A stretch of DNA of 64,000 nt from an uncultured Oceanospirillales bacterium (GCA_913055655.1 CAJXKA010000003.1:64501-128500); one strand, 5' to 3'. Counted from the stretch's first letter, positions 9,049-17,259 are shown. Notes: generated by a model not told the origin, from the sequence alone. A program made the numbers and translations.

Positions 9049-10235
9049 CCCCGAAACACGCACGAGAACTGCTGGCGGACCTGGTCCGCCCCGTCGACTA
9101 CGACGCGTTCATGAATGAGTACTTCGGCCGGCGCTTCCTGCATGCGCGTCCGTCCGATCGACCGTGGACCGATATCCTGGGCGACGACCCGGCGGCGACC
9201 CTGCTGGGCGGCTATGAGAACTTCGCACACACGCTGACCTGCCATTCGGGCTCGGCGAAAGTGCCGTCACCGCGCGCCCGCCGCGTCGACTCTGAGAAGG
9301 CGTTCGGCGAACTGCTGGCCGAATACCATCGCGTGGGTTACACGGTCCGCATACCCGACACCACCGAACTGACACCCCGCGTCAGCGAGCTGTGCCGGGC
9401 GCTGGAAGTCCTGTTCGACAACCCGGCCAGCGCGGCCGTGTTCTGGAGCACACAGGGCCTGAATGCACCCGTGCACCACGATGAATACGACCTGGTGATC
9501 ATCCAGCTGGCCGGCCGCAAGCAGTGGTACATCTCCACCGACGCGCCGACGCTGCCCAATACCTGGAAAGGCGCGGGCGAAGCCGCGCCGCCATTGCCCA
9601 ACTACCGCACCGTGGACGTTGAACCGGGCGATGTGCTCTACCTGCCGCGCGGCACGGCGCACACGGTCGACTCCACGACCGAATCGATCCACCTGTCCGT
9701 TGGTTTCCTGCCGGTCACGGTTCGCCAGGTGCTGATCGCCGCCATCGACGCGCTGTCTGAATCGGATATGCCTTTACGTACCGGAGCGGTTGGCCGGGGC
9801 GACGCACTGGCCGACGGTGACGGGGTTGGCGAAGCGGCTAACGCGGCCCGTGCCGCGCTGGAGGCACTCGGCAAACACTGCGGTTCGGACGCGTTTATCG
9901 CCGAAGCACTGGCGCGACGCCGGGGCCGCTTGATTGAAGACATGCCCCGGCTGGCGCAACCCGGCCAGGCCGCGCCGCAACTCCAGCCCGGCTCCCGCCT
10001 GCGTCACCACCCGCTGGCGACGGCGCAGTTGCTGGCCACGGCCCAGGTGGCGGATCTTCGCCTGCCGGGTGACCGGGTGCTGGTTCATCCGGGCGCCGCG
10101 CCGGCGCTGGAATGGATCGTCAACCACCCGGAGTTCAACGTGTCCGAGATTCCGGGAGGCCTGCCGGATGAGGTGAAGGTCGCGCTGGCCACGCGGCTGG
10201 TGGCCAGCGGATACCTGCAGCCCGTCGAGGGCTGA
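9045..10235 (+). CDS. JmjC-domain (cupin 4-like) protein, putative oxygenase
   Basis: 396 aa. The cupin core contains APVHHDEYDLVIIQLAGRKQ (141-160) and VEPGDVLYLPRGTAHTV (192-208). This gives an HxD...H triad of His144, Asp146 and His206, as in ribosomal oxygenases of the RoxA/NO66 group and related PF08007 proteins. The C-terminal 150 residues look like a winged-helix-type extension (QLQPGSRLRHHP, VNHPEFNVSEIPG, DEVKVALATRLVASGYLQP), also known from that group. It is the second gene of the coupled pair and ends seven bases from the converging DUF4097 gene. It may hydroxylate a ribosomal or other protein; it differs enough that I do not give a name. Confidence 0.78.
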   Translation: MTPKHARELLADLVRPVDYDAFMNEYFGRRFLHARPSDRPWTDILGDDPAATLLGGYENFAHTLTCHSGSAKVPSPRARRVDSEKAFGELLAEYHRVGYTVRIPDTTELTPRVSELCRALEVLFDNPASAAVFWSTQGLNAPVHHDEYDLVIIQLAGRKQWYISTDAPTLPNTWKGAGEAAPPLPNYRTVDVEPGDVLYLPRGTAHTVDSTTESIHLSVGFLPVTVRQVLIAAIDALSESDMPLRTGAVGRGDALADGDGVGEAANAARAALEALGKHCGSDAFIAEALARRRGRLIEDMPRLAQPGQAAPQLQPGSRLRHHPLATAQLLATAQVADLRLPGDRVLVHPGAAPALEWIVNHPEFNVSEIPGGLPDEVKVALATRLVASGYLQPVEG

Positions 10236-10242
10236 GTCGCGT

Positions 10243-11115
10243 TCAGCGGCCGATGATCTCGACGTCGCCGCTGAAGCTTTCCACGCGGATGGTGGCGCCG
10301 CCTTCACCGGCCACGTGCTGCAGCCGCGTGCCGGGGCCATGTTTCTGCTTCACCGGCGAACCGAAATCACTGTCGATATCACCACTGAAGGTCTGGGCGC
10401 GAATCTCTGCGCTTTGTTCGCCCGGCAGGTAAACGTAGGCGTCGCCGCTCATGCTTTCCACCGTGACCCGGCCACCACGTTCCACCGCGAGTGAAAGCTC
10501 CAGGTTGCCGGACACCGACTCGAACTGGCCGCGGCTGAAGGCCCCGCCGCGCACGTTGGCGTCACCGGACACCACTTTCACCTCGAGCACGCCGCTCACA
10601 CCATCCAGCTCGACATCACCTGACACGGTCTCGGCCGAGGTCCGCACCGACTGTCCGGAGAAAGTGATATCGCCACTCACCGCGGCCAGGTCCAGCGACT
10701 CGGTCTCGGCGGTGACTTCGACGTCACCACTGACAGTTTCCACGTTGATACGCTGTCCTTTTGAGCCCGACACCGTGATGTCGGCGCTGACGCCGTTCAG
10801 CGACAGGCTGGCACCTTCCGGCACCTGCAGGTACAGGTCGGAATCGTCGATGTCGCCGTGCCGGCCTCTCGATACCGGTTTCACTTCGATACGGACATTG
10901 CCGCCACTGGCGTCGACCACCAGCTCGGAACCGTCGCCGACATCGCCGGTGAGCCGCAGCTCCTGCCGGCCCCAGGTCGATACCTCGATCTCGCCCGCCA
11001 CGTTACTGACACTGACCAGGCCATCCGCGGCCATGTCGTGACTCTCATCGATGGCGTCTCCCGCCATCGCCAGTGCGGGCATCAGCGCTGCAAGCGCAAA
11101 GGCCGTTCTCATCAT
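10243..11115 (-). CDS. Exported DUF4097 beta-repeat protein
   Basis: 290 aa with a signal peptide (FALAALMPALAMAG). The body is a ladder of short strands with a recurring SGD / VSGDVE / SVSGN motif (for example VETVSGDVEV, AAVSGDITF, SAETVSGDVELDGVSG), typical of the DUF4097 family (putative adhesin-like, PF13349). These form right-handed beta solenoids of unknown function. It is the last gene of a sigma / anti-sigma operon, overlapping the preceding gene by four bases, so it may be an envelope stress target or sensor. Confidence 0.8.
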   Translation of the reverse strand: MMRTAFALAALMPALAMAGDAIDESHDMAADGLVSVSNVAGEIEVSTWGRQELRLTGDVGDGSELVVDASGGNVRIEVKPVSRGRHGDIDDSDLYLQVPEGASLSLNGVSADITVSGSKGQRINVETVSGDVEVTAETESLDLAAVSGDITFSGQSVRTSAETVSGDVELDGVSGVLEVKVVSGDANVRGGAFSRGQFESVSGNLELSLAVERGGRVTVESMSGDAYVYLPGEQSAEIRAQTFSGDIDSDFGSPVKQKHGPGTRLQHVAGEGGATIRVESFSGDVEIIGR

Positions 11116-11666
11116 GTTTCTCTCCTGCTGTTCTGGTCCAGCATATGCAGTTGTCGCATGAACTCCAGCTGTTGGGCCCGGAGGTCAAGCAGTTTCTCGC
11201 CAAGGTAAGGATTGTCCGGATGTTCGTCCAGCGCCGTCAGCAGGGCGGTTTCCGCCTGCAGCAGTTCGTTCCAGCTGGCCTCGAGTTCCTCGCGGGTCCG
11301 GGGCGTCAGTAGTGTCGGCGCGACGCCCACCGTGGTGAAGCCCTTCCACTCCGCCAGGTATTCCTGTTCAGCCGCACGCAACGCCACGGCGATGCCGGGG
11401 TAGGCCGCGCCGGATTCCATCGGCGGCGCCGGTTGTTCATGGGTTTGCCGCCCCAGCAGGATGCCCACCGCGAACGCCACGGCCACGGTCGCCGCCAGCG
11501 CCGGCCAGCGCCAGGCACGGGCCGCGGACCGCGCGGAAGAGGCCGCTCGCGGTTCCAGCCGGGCCTGGATGTCGGGCCACAGGTCGCGGCCGGGAGAGAC
11601 GTCTCCGGGCAGCTGCCCCAGGGCGCTGACAATCGCCTTGTTTCGTTGGTCGTGTGTGTCACTCAT
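11112..11666 (-). CDS. Single-pass membrane protein in anti-sigma position
   Basis: 184 aa. There is a short cytoplasmic N-terminus (NKAIVSALGQLPGDVSPGRDLWPDIQARL), one transmembrane helix (WPALAATVAVAFAVGILLG, about 54-72) and a periplasmic helical part rich in Glu and Leu (LEASWNELLQAETALLTALD). The DLWPxIxxRL motif just before the helix is common in anti-sigma factors and 'periplasmic heavy-metal sensor-like' proteins coded behind ECF sigma genes. No zinc-binding HxxxCxxC anti-sigma motif is present. It overlaps both neighbours by four bases, so the three genes form one unit. Confidence 0.65.
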   Translation of the reverse strand: MSDTHDQRNKAIVSALGQLPGDVSPGRDLWPDIQARLEPRAASSARSAARAWRWPALAATVAVAFAVGILLGRQTHEQPAPPMESGAAYPGIAVALRAAEQEYLAEWKGFTTVGVAPTLLTPRTREELEASWNELLQAETALLTALDEHPDNPYLGEKLLDLRAQQLEFMRQLHMLDQNSRRET

Positions 11667-12247
11667 GTCGTGTCACTCTTCGGTTCAGTTTCCAGTGCCT
11701 CGCGCACCAGGTTCCGGGCGCGATGCAGTTGTGCTTTCGATGATCCCACCGCCATGCCGGTCATTTCGGCGATCTCCTGGTGCCGATAACCTTCCACGTC
11801 GTACAGCACCAGCACCGTCCGGGCCCGTTCCGGCAGCGCCGAAATGGCCTGCTCCAGGTCCGTGGCCAGCGGCGCGCTGACATCGCGATCGCCGGTGGCC
11901 GTGCGCTCCACCATCTCGTCGGCGGGCGCCTCGTGCTTCACGCGCCGGAGCCGGATGCGCCGGTCGCTCAGGGCCACGTTGGCGGCCAGCCGGTGCAGCC
12001 AGGTGCCGAAAGCGCTCTTGCCCTCGAACAGGTCCAGCTTGTTCCAGGCCCGGACGAAAGCGTCCTGGACCAGGTCCTCCGCCAGCGCGGCGTCATGGCC
12101 GCACAGGCGCCAGCACAGGGCATAGATCTTTCCGGAGTGCGCACGGTACAGCCGTTCAAAAGCCGCGGGGTCGCCGGCACGGGCGAGCTCGACCTGCCGG
12201 GACTCTTCGTCCCGCGCCATCGTCGCGTCCGATTCGCGAACTGTCAC
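11663..12247 (-). CDS. ECF-type RNA polymerase sigma factor
   Basis: About 194 aa from the chosen GTG at 12247, which has GGAGG ten bases upstream; a longer frame would start at ATG 12265, in front of that GGAGG. Region 2 is EDLVQDAFVRAWNKLDLFEGKSAFGTWLHRLA and region 4 is LPERARTVLVLYDVEGYRHQEIAEMTGMAVGSSKAQ (residue runs given in part), typical of RpoE-like sigma-70 factors lacking regions 1 and 3. It should direct transcription of an extracytoplasmic response regulon and is presumably restrained by the next gene product. The signal and target promoters are not evident. Confidence 0.85.
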   Translation of the reverse strand: MTVRESDATMARDEESRQVELARAGDPAAFERLYRAHSGKIYALCWRLCGHDAALAEDLVQDAFVRAWNKLDLFEGKSAFGTWLHRLAANVALSDRRIRLRRVKHEAPADEMVERTATGDRDVSAPLATDLEQAISALPERARTVLVLYDVEGYRHQEIAEMTGMAVGSSKAQLHRARNLVREALETEPKSDTT

Positions 12248-12309
12248 CGCCTGCACGCCTCCCATGAATGCTTAGACAACCGTCGCGACCGGGCGGTTTA
12301 AACGCCGGT

Positions 12310-12882
12310 TCAGTTCGACGGGATCAGGGTGTCGATCACGTGTTCCACATAGGCCGCGAACTCTTCGCTGCTGAACACAGGGGCCTGTTGCTGGCGCTGC
12401 AGCTGGAGAAATCCGAGGTAGACCGAGTATGTGAGCCTGGCGCGATGCGCGGCCGCAGTCTCGTCGAAACCGAGCTCGGCGAATGCCTGCGCGATCTGGG
12501 CCATGCGCCGGTCGGCGACACGCTCCAGCACCGGCTCGACCTGGGGATGGCCGGCGGCGGCACAGAGCTGTCGGTAAACATCGTGGGTGAACCGCTCCCG
12601 GCTGACACCATGAATGAACGCCACCAGCCGCTCGCGTGGGTCTTCGATGGCGCCCATCGATGTCGCCAGGTTGCGCGCATCGTGCGACTCCCAGCGCTCC
12701 AACGCCTGCTCCAGCAGGGATTCACGACCGGAGAAGTGCCAGTAGAAACTGCCCTTGGTGATCCCCATTCGACGGGCCAACGGCTCGACCGCCAGGGCCG
12801 AAACACCTTCTTCGGCAATGACTTCCAGGGCCGCTTGTTCCCAATCGGTGGCGGTGAGGGTATTGCGCTTGGGCCGGTTCAC
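12310..12882 (-). CDS. TetR-family transcriptional regulator
   Basis: About 190 aa from GTG 12882; the open frame continues upstream without a better start. The N-terminal helix-turn-helix is EQAALEVIAEEGVSALAVEPLARRMGITKGSFYWHFSGRE (given in part; about 15-55), the classic TetR DNA-binding domain with the KGSFYWHF signature. The helical C-terminus binds an unknown ligand. It is divergent from the fadE-like acyl-CoA dehydrogenase gene. A perfect inverted repeat over that gene's promoter suggests direct repression, as in FadR/PsrA-type fatty-acid regulators, with an acyl-CoA or fatty acid as probable inducer (inference). Confidence 0.85.
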   Translation of the reverse strand: MNRPKRNTLTATDWEQAALEVIAEEGVSALAVEPLARRMGITKGSFYWHFSGRESLLEQALERWESHDARNLATSMGAIEDPRERLVAFIHGVSRERFTHDVYRQLCAAAGHPQVEPVLERVADRRMAQIAQAFAELGFDETAAAHRARLTYSVYLGFLQLQRQQQAPVFSSEEFAAYVEHVIDTLIPSN

Positions 12883-12977
12883 TGGGGTCGCGGCACTCCG
12901 GTTTGAGGTGCGGCCATTGTGAGGAATCCGGCGGTCCGACGCCAGTATTGCCGATTGATCGCGGCCAAGCCCCTGTC

Positions 12978-13020
12978 TTGACAGCGGCTTTACGGTTTTC
13001 CATACTCTAGCGTATGGAAA
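12978..13020 (+). promoter_or_regulatory. fadE promoter with overlapping TetR-type operator
   Basis: TTGACA (12978-12983) is followed after 17 bases by CATACT (13001-13006), a good sigma-70 pair facing fadE. TTTCCATAC (12997-13005) and GTATGGAAA (13012-13020) form a perfect 9-bp inverted repeat with a 6-base spacer, covering the -10 box. A dimeric TetR protein bound here would block RNA polymerase. Confidence 0.7.
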
Positions 13021-13056
13021 CGGCGACATCATCGCCCACATGACCTGGACAGTTTC

Positions 13057-15537
13057 ATGACCTGGATTCTGCTGCTTGCCCTGCTGGGCATCTCGCTGGC
13101 CTGCGCTTTCCGCGGGCTGTCCCTTCGCACCTGGACGATCATGCTCGGCGCCACCTTGCTGATATTCGCCATCGTGACGGACGTTTCCGTTCTGCTGCTG
13201 CTGGCGATCACGCTGGTGCTCGGCGTGCCGCTGGCGATCCTCAATCACGCGCCGTGGCGCCAGCAGCTGCTGACCGCGCCGTTCCTGGAAAAGTACCGCC
13301 GCATGCTGCCGGACCTTTCCGACACCGAGGCCGCGGCCATGGAGGCCGGCACCGTGGGCTGGGACGGCGAGCTGTTCTCCGGCACGCCGGACTGGGACAA
13401 ACTGCTGCACACGCCGTGGGCGACGCTGACCGAGGAAGAGCAGGCCTTCGTTGACGGACCCGTGGAAGAACTCTGCGCCATGATTGACGACTGGGAGATC
13501 ACCCATGTCGAGGCCGCCATCCCGGAACCCATCTGGGACTTCATCCGCGAAAACCGCTTCTTCGGCATGATTATCCCGAAGGAATACGGCGGCCTGGGCT
13601 TTTCCGCCATGGCGCACCGGGCGGTACTGCAGAAAGTCTCCACCGCCAGCAGCGTCGTGGGCTCGACCGTCGCGGTGCCCAACTCGCTGGGACCGGGCGA
13701 ACTGATCCTGCACTACGGCACGGATGCACAGAAGGAACACTATTTGCCCCGCCTGGCGAAAGGCGAGGAAATCCCCTGCTTCGGCCTGACCAGCCCCTCG
13801 GCCGGCTCCGACGCCACCTCCATCGGTGATTACGGCATCGTCTGCGAGCGTGAGGTCAACGGCAAGAAGGTGCTGGGCATGCGCCTGACCTTCGACAAGC
13901 GTTACATCACGCTGGCGCCGGTGGCGACGGTCATCGGCCTGGCCTTCCGTCTGTACGACCCGGACGGCCTGCTCGGCGACACCGAGGACCTGGGCATCAG
14001 CCTGGCGCTGGTGCCGCGCGACACCGAGGGCCTGGATGTCGGCCGCCGCCATTTCCCGCTCAACGTGCCGTTCCAGAACGGCCCCGTGCGCGGCAAGGAC
14101 GTGTTTGTCCCCATGGATGCGTTGATCGGCGGTTCCGCGATGGCCGGAAAAGGCTGGAAGATGCTGGTGGAGGCCCTGTCGGTCGGCCGCGGCATCACCC
14201 TGCCGGCGTCTTCCACCGGCGGCGCCAAGATCTGCTCACTGGCCACCGGCGCCTACGCGCGCATCCGCAAGCAGTTCAACCTGCCGATCGGCCGGTTCGA
14301 AGGCGTGGAGGAGGCGTTGGCGCGCATCGCCGGCAAGACCTACATGATCTCCGCGATGTCGCGCATGACGGCCAGCGCCGTCGACCGCGGCGAACGCCCA
14401 TCCGTACCGTCCGCCATTGCCAAGTATCACGCCACCGAGGGCACACGCGAGATCATTACCGACGCCATGGACATCCACGGCGGCAAGGGCATCATCCTCG
14501 GCCCGCGAAACTACCTGGGCCGTGGCTGGCAGGGCGCGCCGATCTGGATCACCGTGGAAGGCGCCAACATCCTGACCCGCAACATGATGATCTTCGGCCA
14601 GGGCGCCATCCGCTGCCATCCATATGTGCTGAAGGAAATGCAGGCCGCGCGCCTGGCCGATGCCGACGAGCGCCTGCAGCAGTTCGACCGGCTGCTGTGG
14701 GGACATGTCGGCTTTTCCATCCGCAACGCGGTGCGCAGTTGGCTCCTGGGCCTGACCTTCGGCCGCCTGGCCGCCGCACCGGAGCGTCGCGACGCGCGCC
14801 TGGCCGGATACTACCGGCGACTGACGCGCTACTCGGCCGCGCTGGCCTTCTGCGCCGACCTGGCCATGCTGACCCTGGGCGGCAAGCTGAAACAGAAAGA
14901 GCGCCTGTCCGCGCGCCTTGGCGACGTGCTGAGCCACCTGTACATGGCCTCCGCCGTGCTCTATCGCTTTGAATCCGAGGGCCGACCGCATGCCGACCTG
15001 CCGTTGCTGGCCTGGGTCATGCACCACGGCGCCCACGAGATGCAGAAAGCCCTCGGCGGCTTCGCCGACAACTTCCCGAACCGCTGGGTCGGACTGCTGG
15101 TTCGTGCCGTGGTCTTCCCACTGGGCCGCTGGGAACGCGCGCCGGGTGACCGCCTGTGCCACCGCGCGGCTCAATTGTTGCTGTCACCCTCGGAGGTGCG
15201 CGACCGCCTGACCCGCGGCGTCTACATTCCCCGGGACGAGAACCACCCCATCGGCCTGATGGAGATCGCGCTGCCACAGGTGATCGCCGCCGAGCCACTG
15301 GAGCGCAAACTGCTGAAGGCGGTGAAAGCCGGCGAAGTCGCCGGGCTGGAATTCGACGATCGCCTGGCCGACGCCGTCGAGAAGGGCGTACTCAGCGAGA
15401 CCGAGGCAAAAACGCTCGAGCAGGTCCAGGCCATGATCTCCGAGATCATCGCCGTGGACGACTTCGATACGGAGGAACTGCGCGCGGGCGTGCGTTCGGA
15501 CAGCGAGACCGAAAGCGACCAGCGTATGGCCGGGTGA
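13057..15537 (+). CDS. fadE: FadE-type membrane-associated acyl-CoA dehydrogenase
   Basis: 826 aa, close to E. coli FadE (814). Hydrophobic helices at about 2-20 and 28-62 (MTWILLLALLGISLACAF, LLLLAITLVLGVPLAI) should anchor it to the inner membrane. The FAD dehydrogenase core follows: FFGMIIPKEYGGLGFSAMAH, then CFGLTSPSAGSDATSI around 245-262 for flavin and substrate binding, and the ITDAMDIHGGKGI segment. It catalyses the first step of fatty acid beta-oxidation. The C-terminal 200 residues are the extra domain of long FadE proteins. The chosen ATG is the second of two ATGACCTGG copies; the first (13040) is out of frame. The stop codon is inside an 8-bp repeat unit. Confidence 0.9.
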   Translation: MTWILLLALLGISLACAFRGLSLRTWTIMLGATLLIFAIVTDVSVLLLLAITLVLGVPLAILNHAPWRQQLLTAPFLEKYRRMLPDLSDTEAAAMEAGTVGWDGELFSGTPDWDKLLHTPWATLTEEEQAFVDGPVEELCAMIDDWEITHVEAAIPEPIWDFIRENRFFGMIIPKEYGGLGFSAMAHRAVLQKVSTASSVVGSTVAVPNSLGPGELILHYGTDAQKEHYLPRLAKGEEIPCFGLTSPSAGSDATSIGDYGIVCEREVNGKKVLGMRLTFDKRYITLAPVATVIGLAFRLYDPDGLLGDTEDLGISLALVPRDTEGLDVGRRHFPLNVPFQNGPVRGKDVFVPMDALIGGSAMAGKGWKMLVEALSVGRGITLPASSTGGAKICSLATGAYARIRKQFNLPIGRFEGVEEALARIAGKTYMISAMSRMTASAVDRGERPSVPSAIAKYHATEGTREIITDAMDIHGGKGIILGPRNYLGRGWQGAPIWITVEGANILTRNMMIFGQGAIRCHPYVLKEMQAARLADADERLQQFDRLLWGHVGFSIRNAVRSWLLGLTFGRLAAAPERRDARLAGYYRRLTRYSAALAFCADLAMLTLGGKLKQKERLSARLGDVLSHLYMASAVLYRFESEGRPHADLPLLAWVMHHGAHEMQKALGGFADNFPNRWVGLLVRAVVFPLGRWERAPGDRLCHRAAQLLLSPSEVRDRLTRGVYIPRDENHPIGLMEIALPQVIAAEPLERKLLKAVKAGEVAGLEFDDRLADAVEKGVLSETEAKTLEQVQAMISEIIAVDDFDTEELRAGVRSDSETESDQRMAG

Positions 15538-15596
15538 GACGGTGAGACGGTGAGACGGTGAGACGGGGAATCGGGGAATCGGGGAATCGGTGAGAA
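15533..15596 (+). repeat. Tandem 8-bp repeat array at the fadE 3' end
   Basis: Eight units in register: four GGTGAGAC (15533-15564), three GGGGAATC (15565-15588) and one GGTGAGAA (15589-15596). The first unit contains the fadE TGA stop (15535-15537). Consensus is GG(T/G)GA(G/A)(A/T)C. Confidence 0.95.
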
Positions 15597-15622
15597 GGGC
15601 GGAAAACATACAGGATTGAAGG

Positions 15623-15712
15623 GTTTTACCGTTTCACCAGCCGCGCCGTGCGCGGCGACTCACCGTCTCACCGATTAACCGTCTTCCCGATTCCCCGACT
15701 CCCCGACTTACC
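15623..15712 (-). repeat. Inverted companion 8-bp array
   Basis: On the plus strand this reads gttttacc, gtttcacc, then a GC hairpin (about 15640-15655), then in register from 15657 gactcacc, gtctcacc, gattaacc, gtcttccc, gattcccc, gactcccc and gacttacc. These are reverse complements of the unit type in the left array, so the two arrays can fold on each other. The array fills the spacer between the convergent fadE and sufT genes. Confidence 0.85.
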
Positions 15713-15724
15713 AACGTTGCAGGC

Positions 15725-16276
15725 TCAGAGCATCCCCGTCTCGAGCCGCGCCGCTTCGGTCATCATCATGTGATTCCACGGGGGATCGAACACCAGCTGG
15801 ACATCGACTTCGCCGATGGTGGGAATCAGTGAAATCTTGGCGCGCACGTCCTCGACGAGGATGGGGCCCATGCCACAGCCCGGCGCGGTGAGTGTCATGT
15901 CCACGCTGACGTCCCGCAGGCCGTTTTCGCCGCGGCTGATGTCGCAGGTGTACACCAGCCCCAGGTCGACAATATTGACCGGGATTTCGGGGTCGTAGCA
16001 GGTACGCATCTGGTCCCAGACCAGTTTTTCCACGTCTTCCTCGGTCGCGTCATCGGCGAGCGTGGGTGGCTGAACGGGTTCACGGCCGATGGCGTCGGCA
16101 TCGGTGCCGGCCACGCGGAACAGGTTGCCATCGACGAACACGGTGAAGCTGCCGCCCAGCGCCTGCGTGATATAGCCGACCGCGCCCACGGGCATGGTGA
16201 CGGGATCGCCGGACGGGATCATCACCACGTCGCAGTCACGCTCGAACTGGCAGGGTTGGCTGGTCTGGGAAAACAT
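15725..16276 (-). CDS. sufT: SufT-like Fe-S cluster assembly protein (DUF59/MIP18)
   Basis: About 183 aa from ATG 16276; the frame could extend to TTG 16324 but the extension looks unrelated. The C-terminal half is a DUF59 domain with YDPEIPVNIVDLGLVY and LTAPGCGMGPILVEDV, whose Cys is the conserved residue of the family. The N-terminal part (VVMIPSGDPVTMPVGAVGYITQALGG) is characteristic of SufT. SufT helps mature Fe-S proteins when demand is high. Its position beside the bacterioferritin genes fits an iron-handling neighbourhood, although the suf operon itself is not in the window. Confidence 0.85.
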   Translation of the reverse strand: MFSQTSQPCQFERDCDVVMIPSGDPVTMPVGAVGYITQALGGSFTVFVDGNLFRVAGTDADAIGREPVQPPTLADDATEEDVEKLVWDQMRTCYDPEIPVNIVDLGLVYTCDISRGENGLRDVSVDMTLTAPGCGMGPILVEDVRAKISLIPTIGEVDVQLVFDPPWNHMMMTEAARLETGML

Positions 16277-16388
16277 GTCGCATCGCCACTTGGGTATGCC
16301 ACAAAGATGCGGCTGATCGGGCAACGAATCAAGAGGTGGAATCCGCCCGCCGCTGCGCGACGGGCAGGTCAGTGTGCGCTTCGCGTAT

Positions 16389-16856
16389 TTAGCTCATCTT
16401 GGATTGCAGGTAGTTCTGCAGGCCCACCTTGTCGATCAGGCCCAGCTGGGTCTCGATCCAGTCGACGTGCTCTTCCTCGGACTCGAGGATGTCTTCGAAC
16501 AGCTCGCGGCTGACGTAGTCCTGGCAGGACTCACAGTAGGCAATCGCCTCGCGCAGCAGCGGAATCGCGTCCATCTCCAGCTTCAGGTCGCATTCCAGCA
16601 TCTCCAGGGCATTCTCACCGATGCGCAACTTGCCCAGGTCCTGCAGGTTGGGCAGCCCTTCGAGGAACAGGATGCGCTCGACCAGCTGGTCGGCGTGCTT
16701 CATCTCGTCGATGGACTCTTCGTATTCGTGCTCGGCCAGCTCCTTCAGGCCCATGTCCTTGTACATGCGCGCGTGCAGGAAATACTGGTTGATCGCGGTC
16801 AGCTCGTTGTAGAGCGCCCGGTTCAGGAATTCGATGGCTTTCTTGTCGCCTTTCAT
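16389..16856 (-). CDS. bfr: Bacterioferritin
   Basis: 155 aa from ATG 16856 (a TTG two codons upstream is less likely). It is nearly collinear with E. coli Bfr (158 aa). The haem-ligand Met52 and ferroxidase residues Glu51 and His54 are in [10 protein letters not shown]; Glu18 is in [15 protein letters not shown]; Glu94 and the EEEHVDW Glu127/His130 pair are also present. It forms a 24-mer shell that oxidises and stores iron and binds haem between subunits. It lies 155 bp downstream of bfd on the same strand, with a weak Fur-like sequence in the gap. Confidence 0.95.
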   Translation of the reverse strand: MKGDKKAIEFLNRALYNELTAINQYFLHARMYKDMGLKELAEHEYEESIDEMKHADQLVERILFLEGLPNLQDLGKLRIGENALEMLECDLKLEMDAIPLLREAIAYCESCQDYVSRELFEDILESEEEHVDWIETQLGLIDKVGLQNYLQSKMS

Positions 16857-16945
16857 GGCCAATTACCCCGGTTTATCAGTTCAAGGCGGCGCGAAATACG
16901 CCGTGCTGACCGAATGATAGACAAGCCGGAGGCGCAATGAAGAAA

Positions 16946-16960
16946 TGAGAATGGTTAGTG
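16946..16960. promoter_or_regulatory. Weak Fur-like sequence upstream of bfr
   Basis: TGAGAATGGTTAGTG matches the 7-1-7 Fur consensus TGATAATNATTATCA at about 10 of 15 positions. It lies about 90 bases upstream of the bfr start. Too weak to rely on alone; listed because its left half equals the strong box near bfd. Confidence 0.25.
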
Positions 16961-17011
16961 AACGAGAACGGCTTTCAACACGGCCGGCGTGGCCATTCCG
17001 TAACGGAACGC

Positions 17012-17221
17012 TCAGGCCGATGCCGGTTCCGGCACCATTTTGAGGACTTCACCGATGCCCGAAACGGCTTCGCCGAGCACTTCGTTTGCGGTGCTGGTGC
17101 AACGCCCGCAGGTAATGCTGCAACCGGTTCGCGAGGAAAGCTGGTTCAGGTCGCGAACACCTTCCTTCACGGCGGCGTGAATGTCCGAATCAGTGACAGC
17201 GTTGCAGAGACAGACGTACAT
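17012..17221 (-). CDS. bfd: Bacterioferritin-associated ferredoxin
   Basis: 69 aa, close to E. coli Bfd (64). The Cys pattern MYVCLC...TCGRC gives Cys4, Cys6, Cys38 and Cys41, which bind one [2Fe-2S] cluster. Bfd docks on Bfr and passes electrons to release stored iron under starvation. It is first in a bfd-bfr unit and divergent from the FecA-like receptor, with the Fur box between them, matching the known induction of bfd under iron limitation. Confidence 0.93.
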   Translation of the reverse strand: MYVCLCNAVTDSDIHAAVKEGVRDLNQLSSRTGCSITCGRCTSTANEVLGEAVSGIGEVLKMVPEPASA

Positions 17222-17244
17222 GATGGTCCCATCTTAATAGTGAA

Positions 17245-17259
17245 TGAGAATGATTGTCA
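17245..17259. promoter_or_regulatory. Fur box shared by bfd and the FecA-like receptor
   Basis: TGAGAATGATTGTCA matches 7-1-7 Fur consensus TGATAATNATTATCA at 13 of 14 defined positions apart from a symmetric G/G pair (two mismatches, placed symmetrically). It lies 24 bases upstream of bfd and 84 bases upstream of the receptor ATG, so Fur-iron could repress both. Confidence 0.75.

Noticed and set aside
13040..13065. Upstream ATG (13040) as fadE start
   Set aside because: It repeats ATGACCTGG but is 17 bases from the second copy and out of frame.
12883..14052. Upstream extension of the TetR frame, 390 residues antisense to fadE
   Set aside because: Low-complexity, not TetR-like, and covered by the strongly supported fadE gene.
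15533..15712. 8-bp arrays as a CRISPR
   Set aside because: Units are 8 bp without spacers and there are no cas genes.
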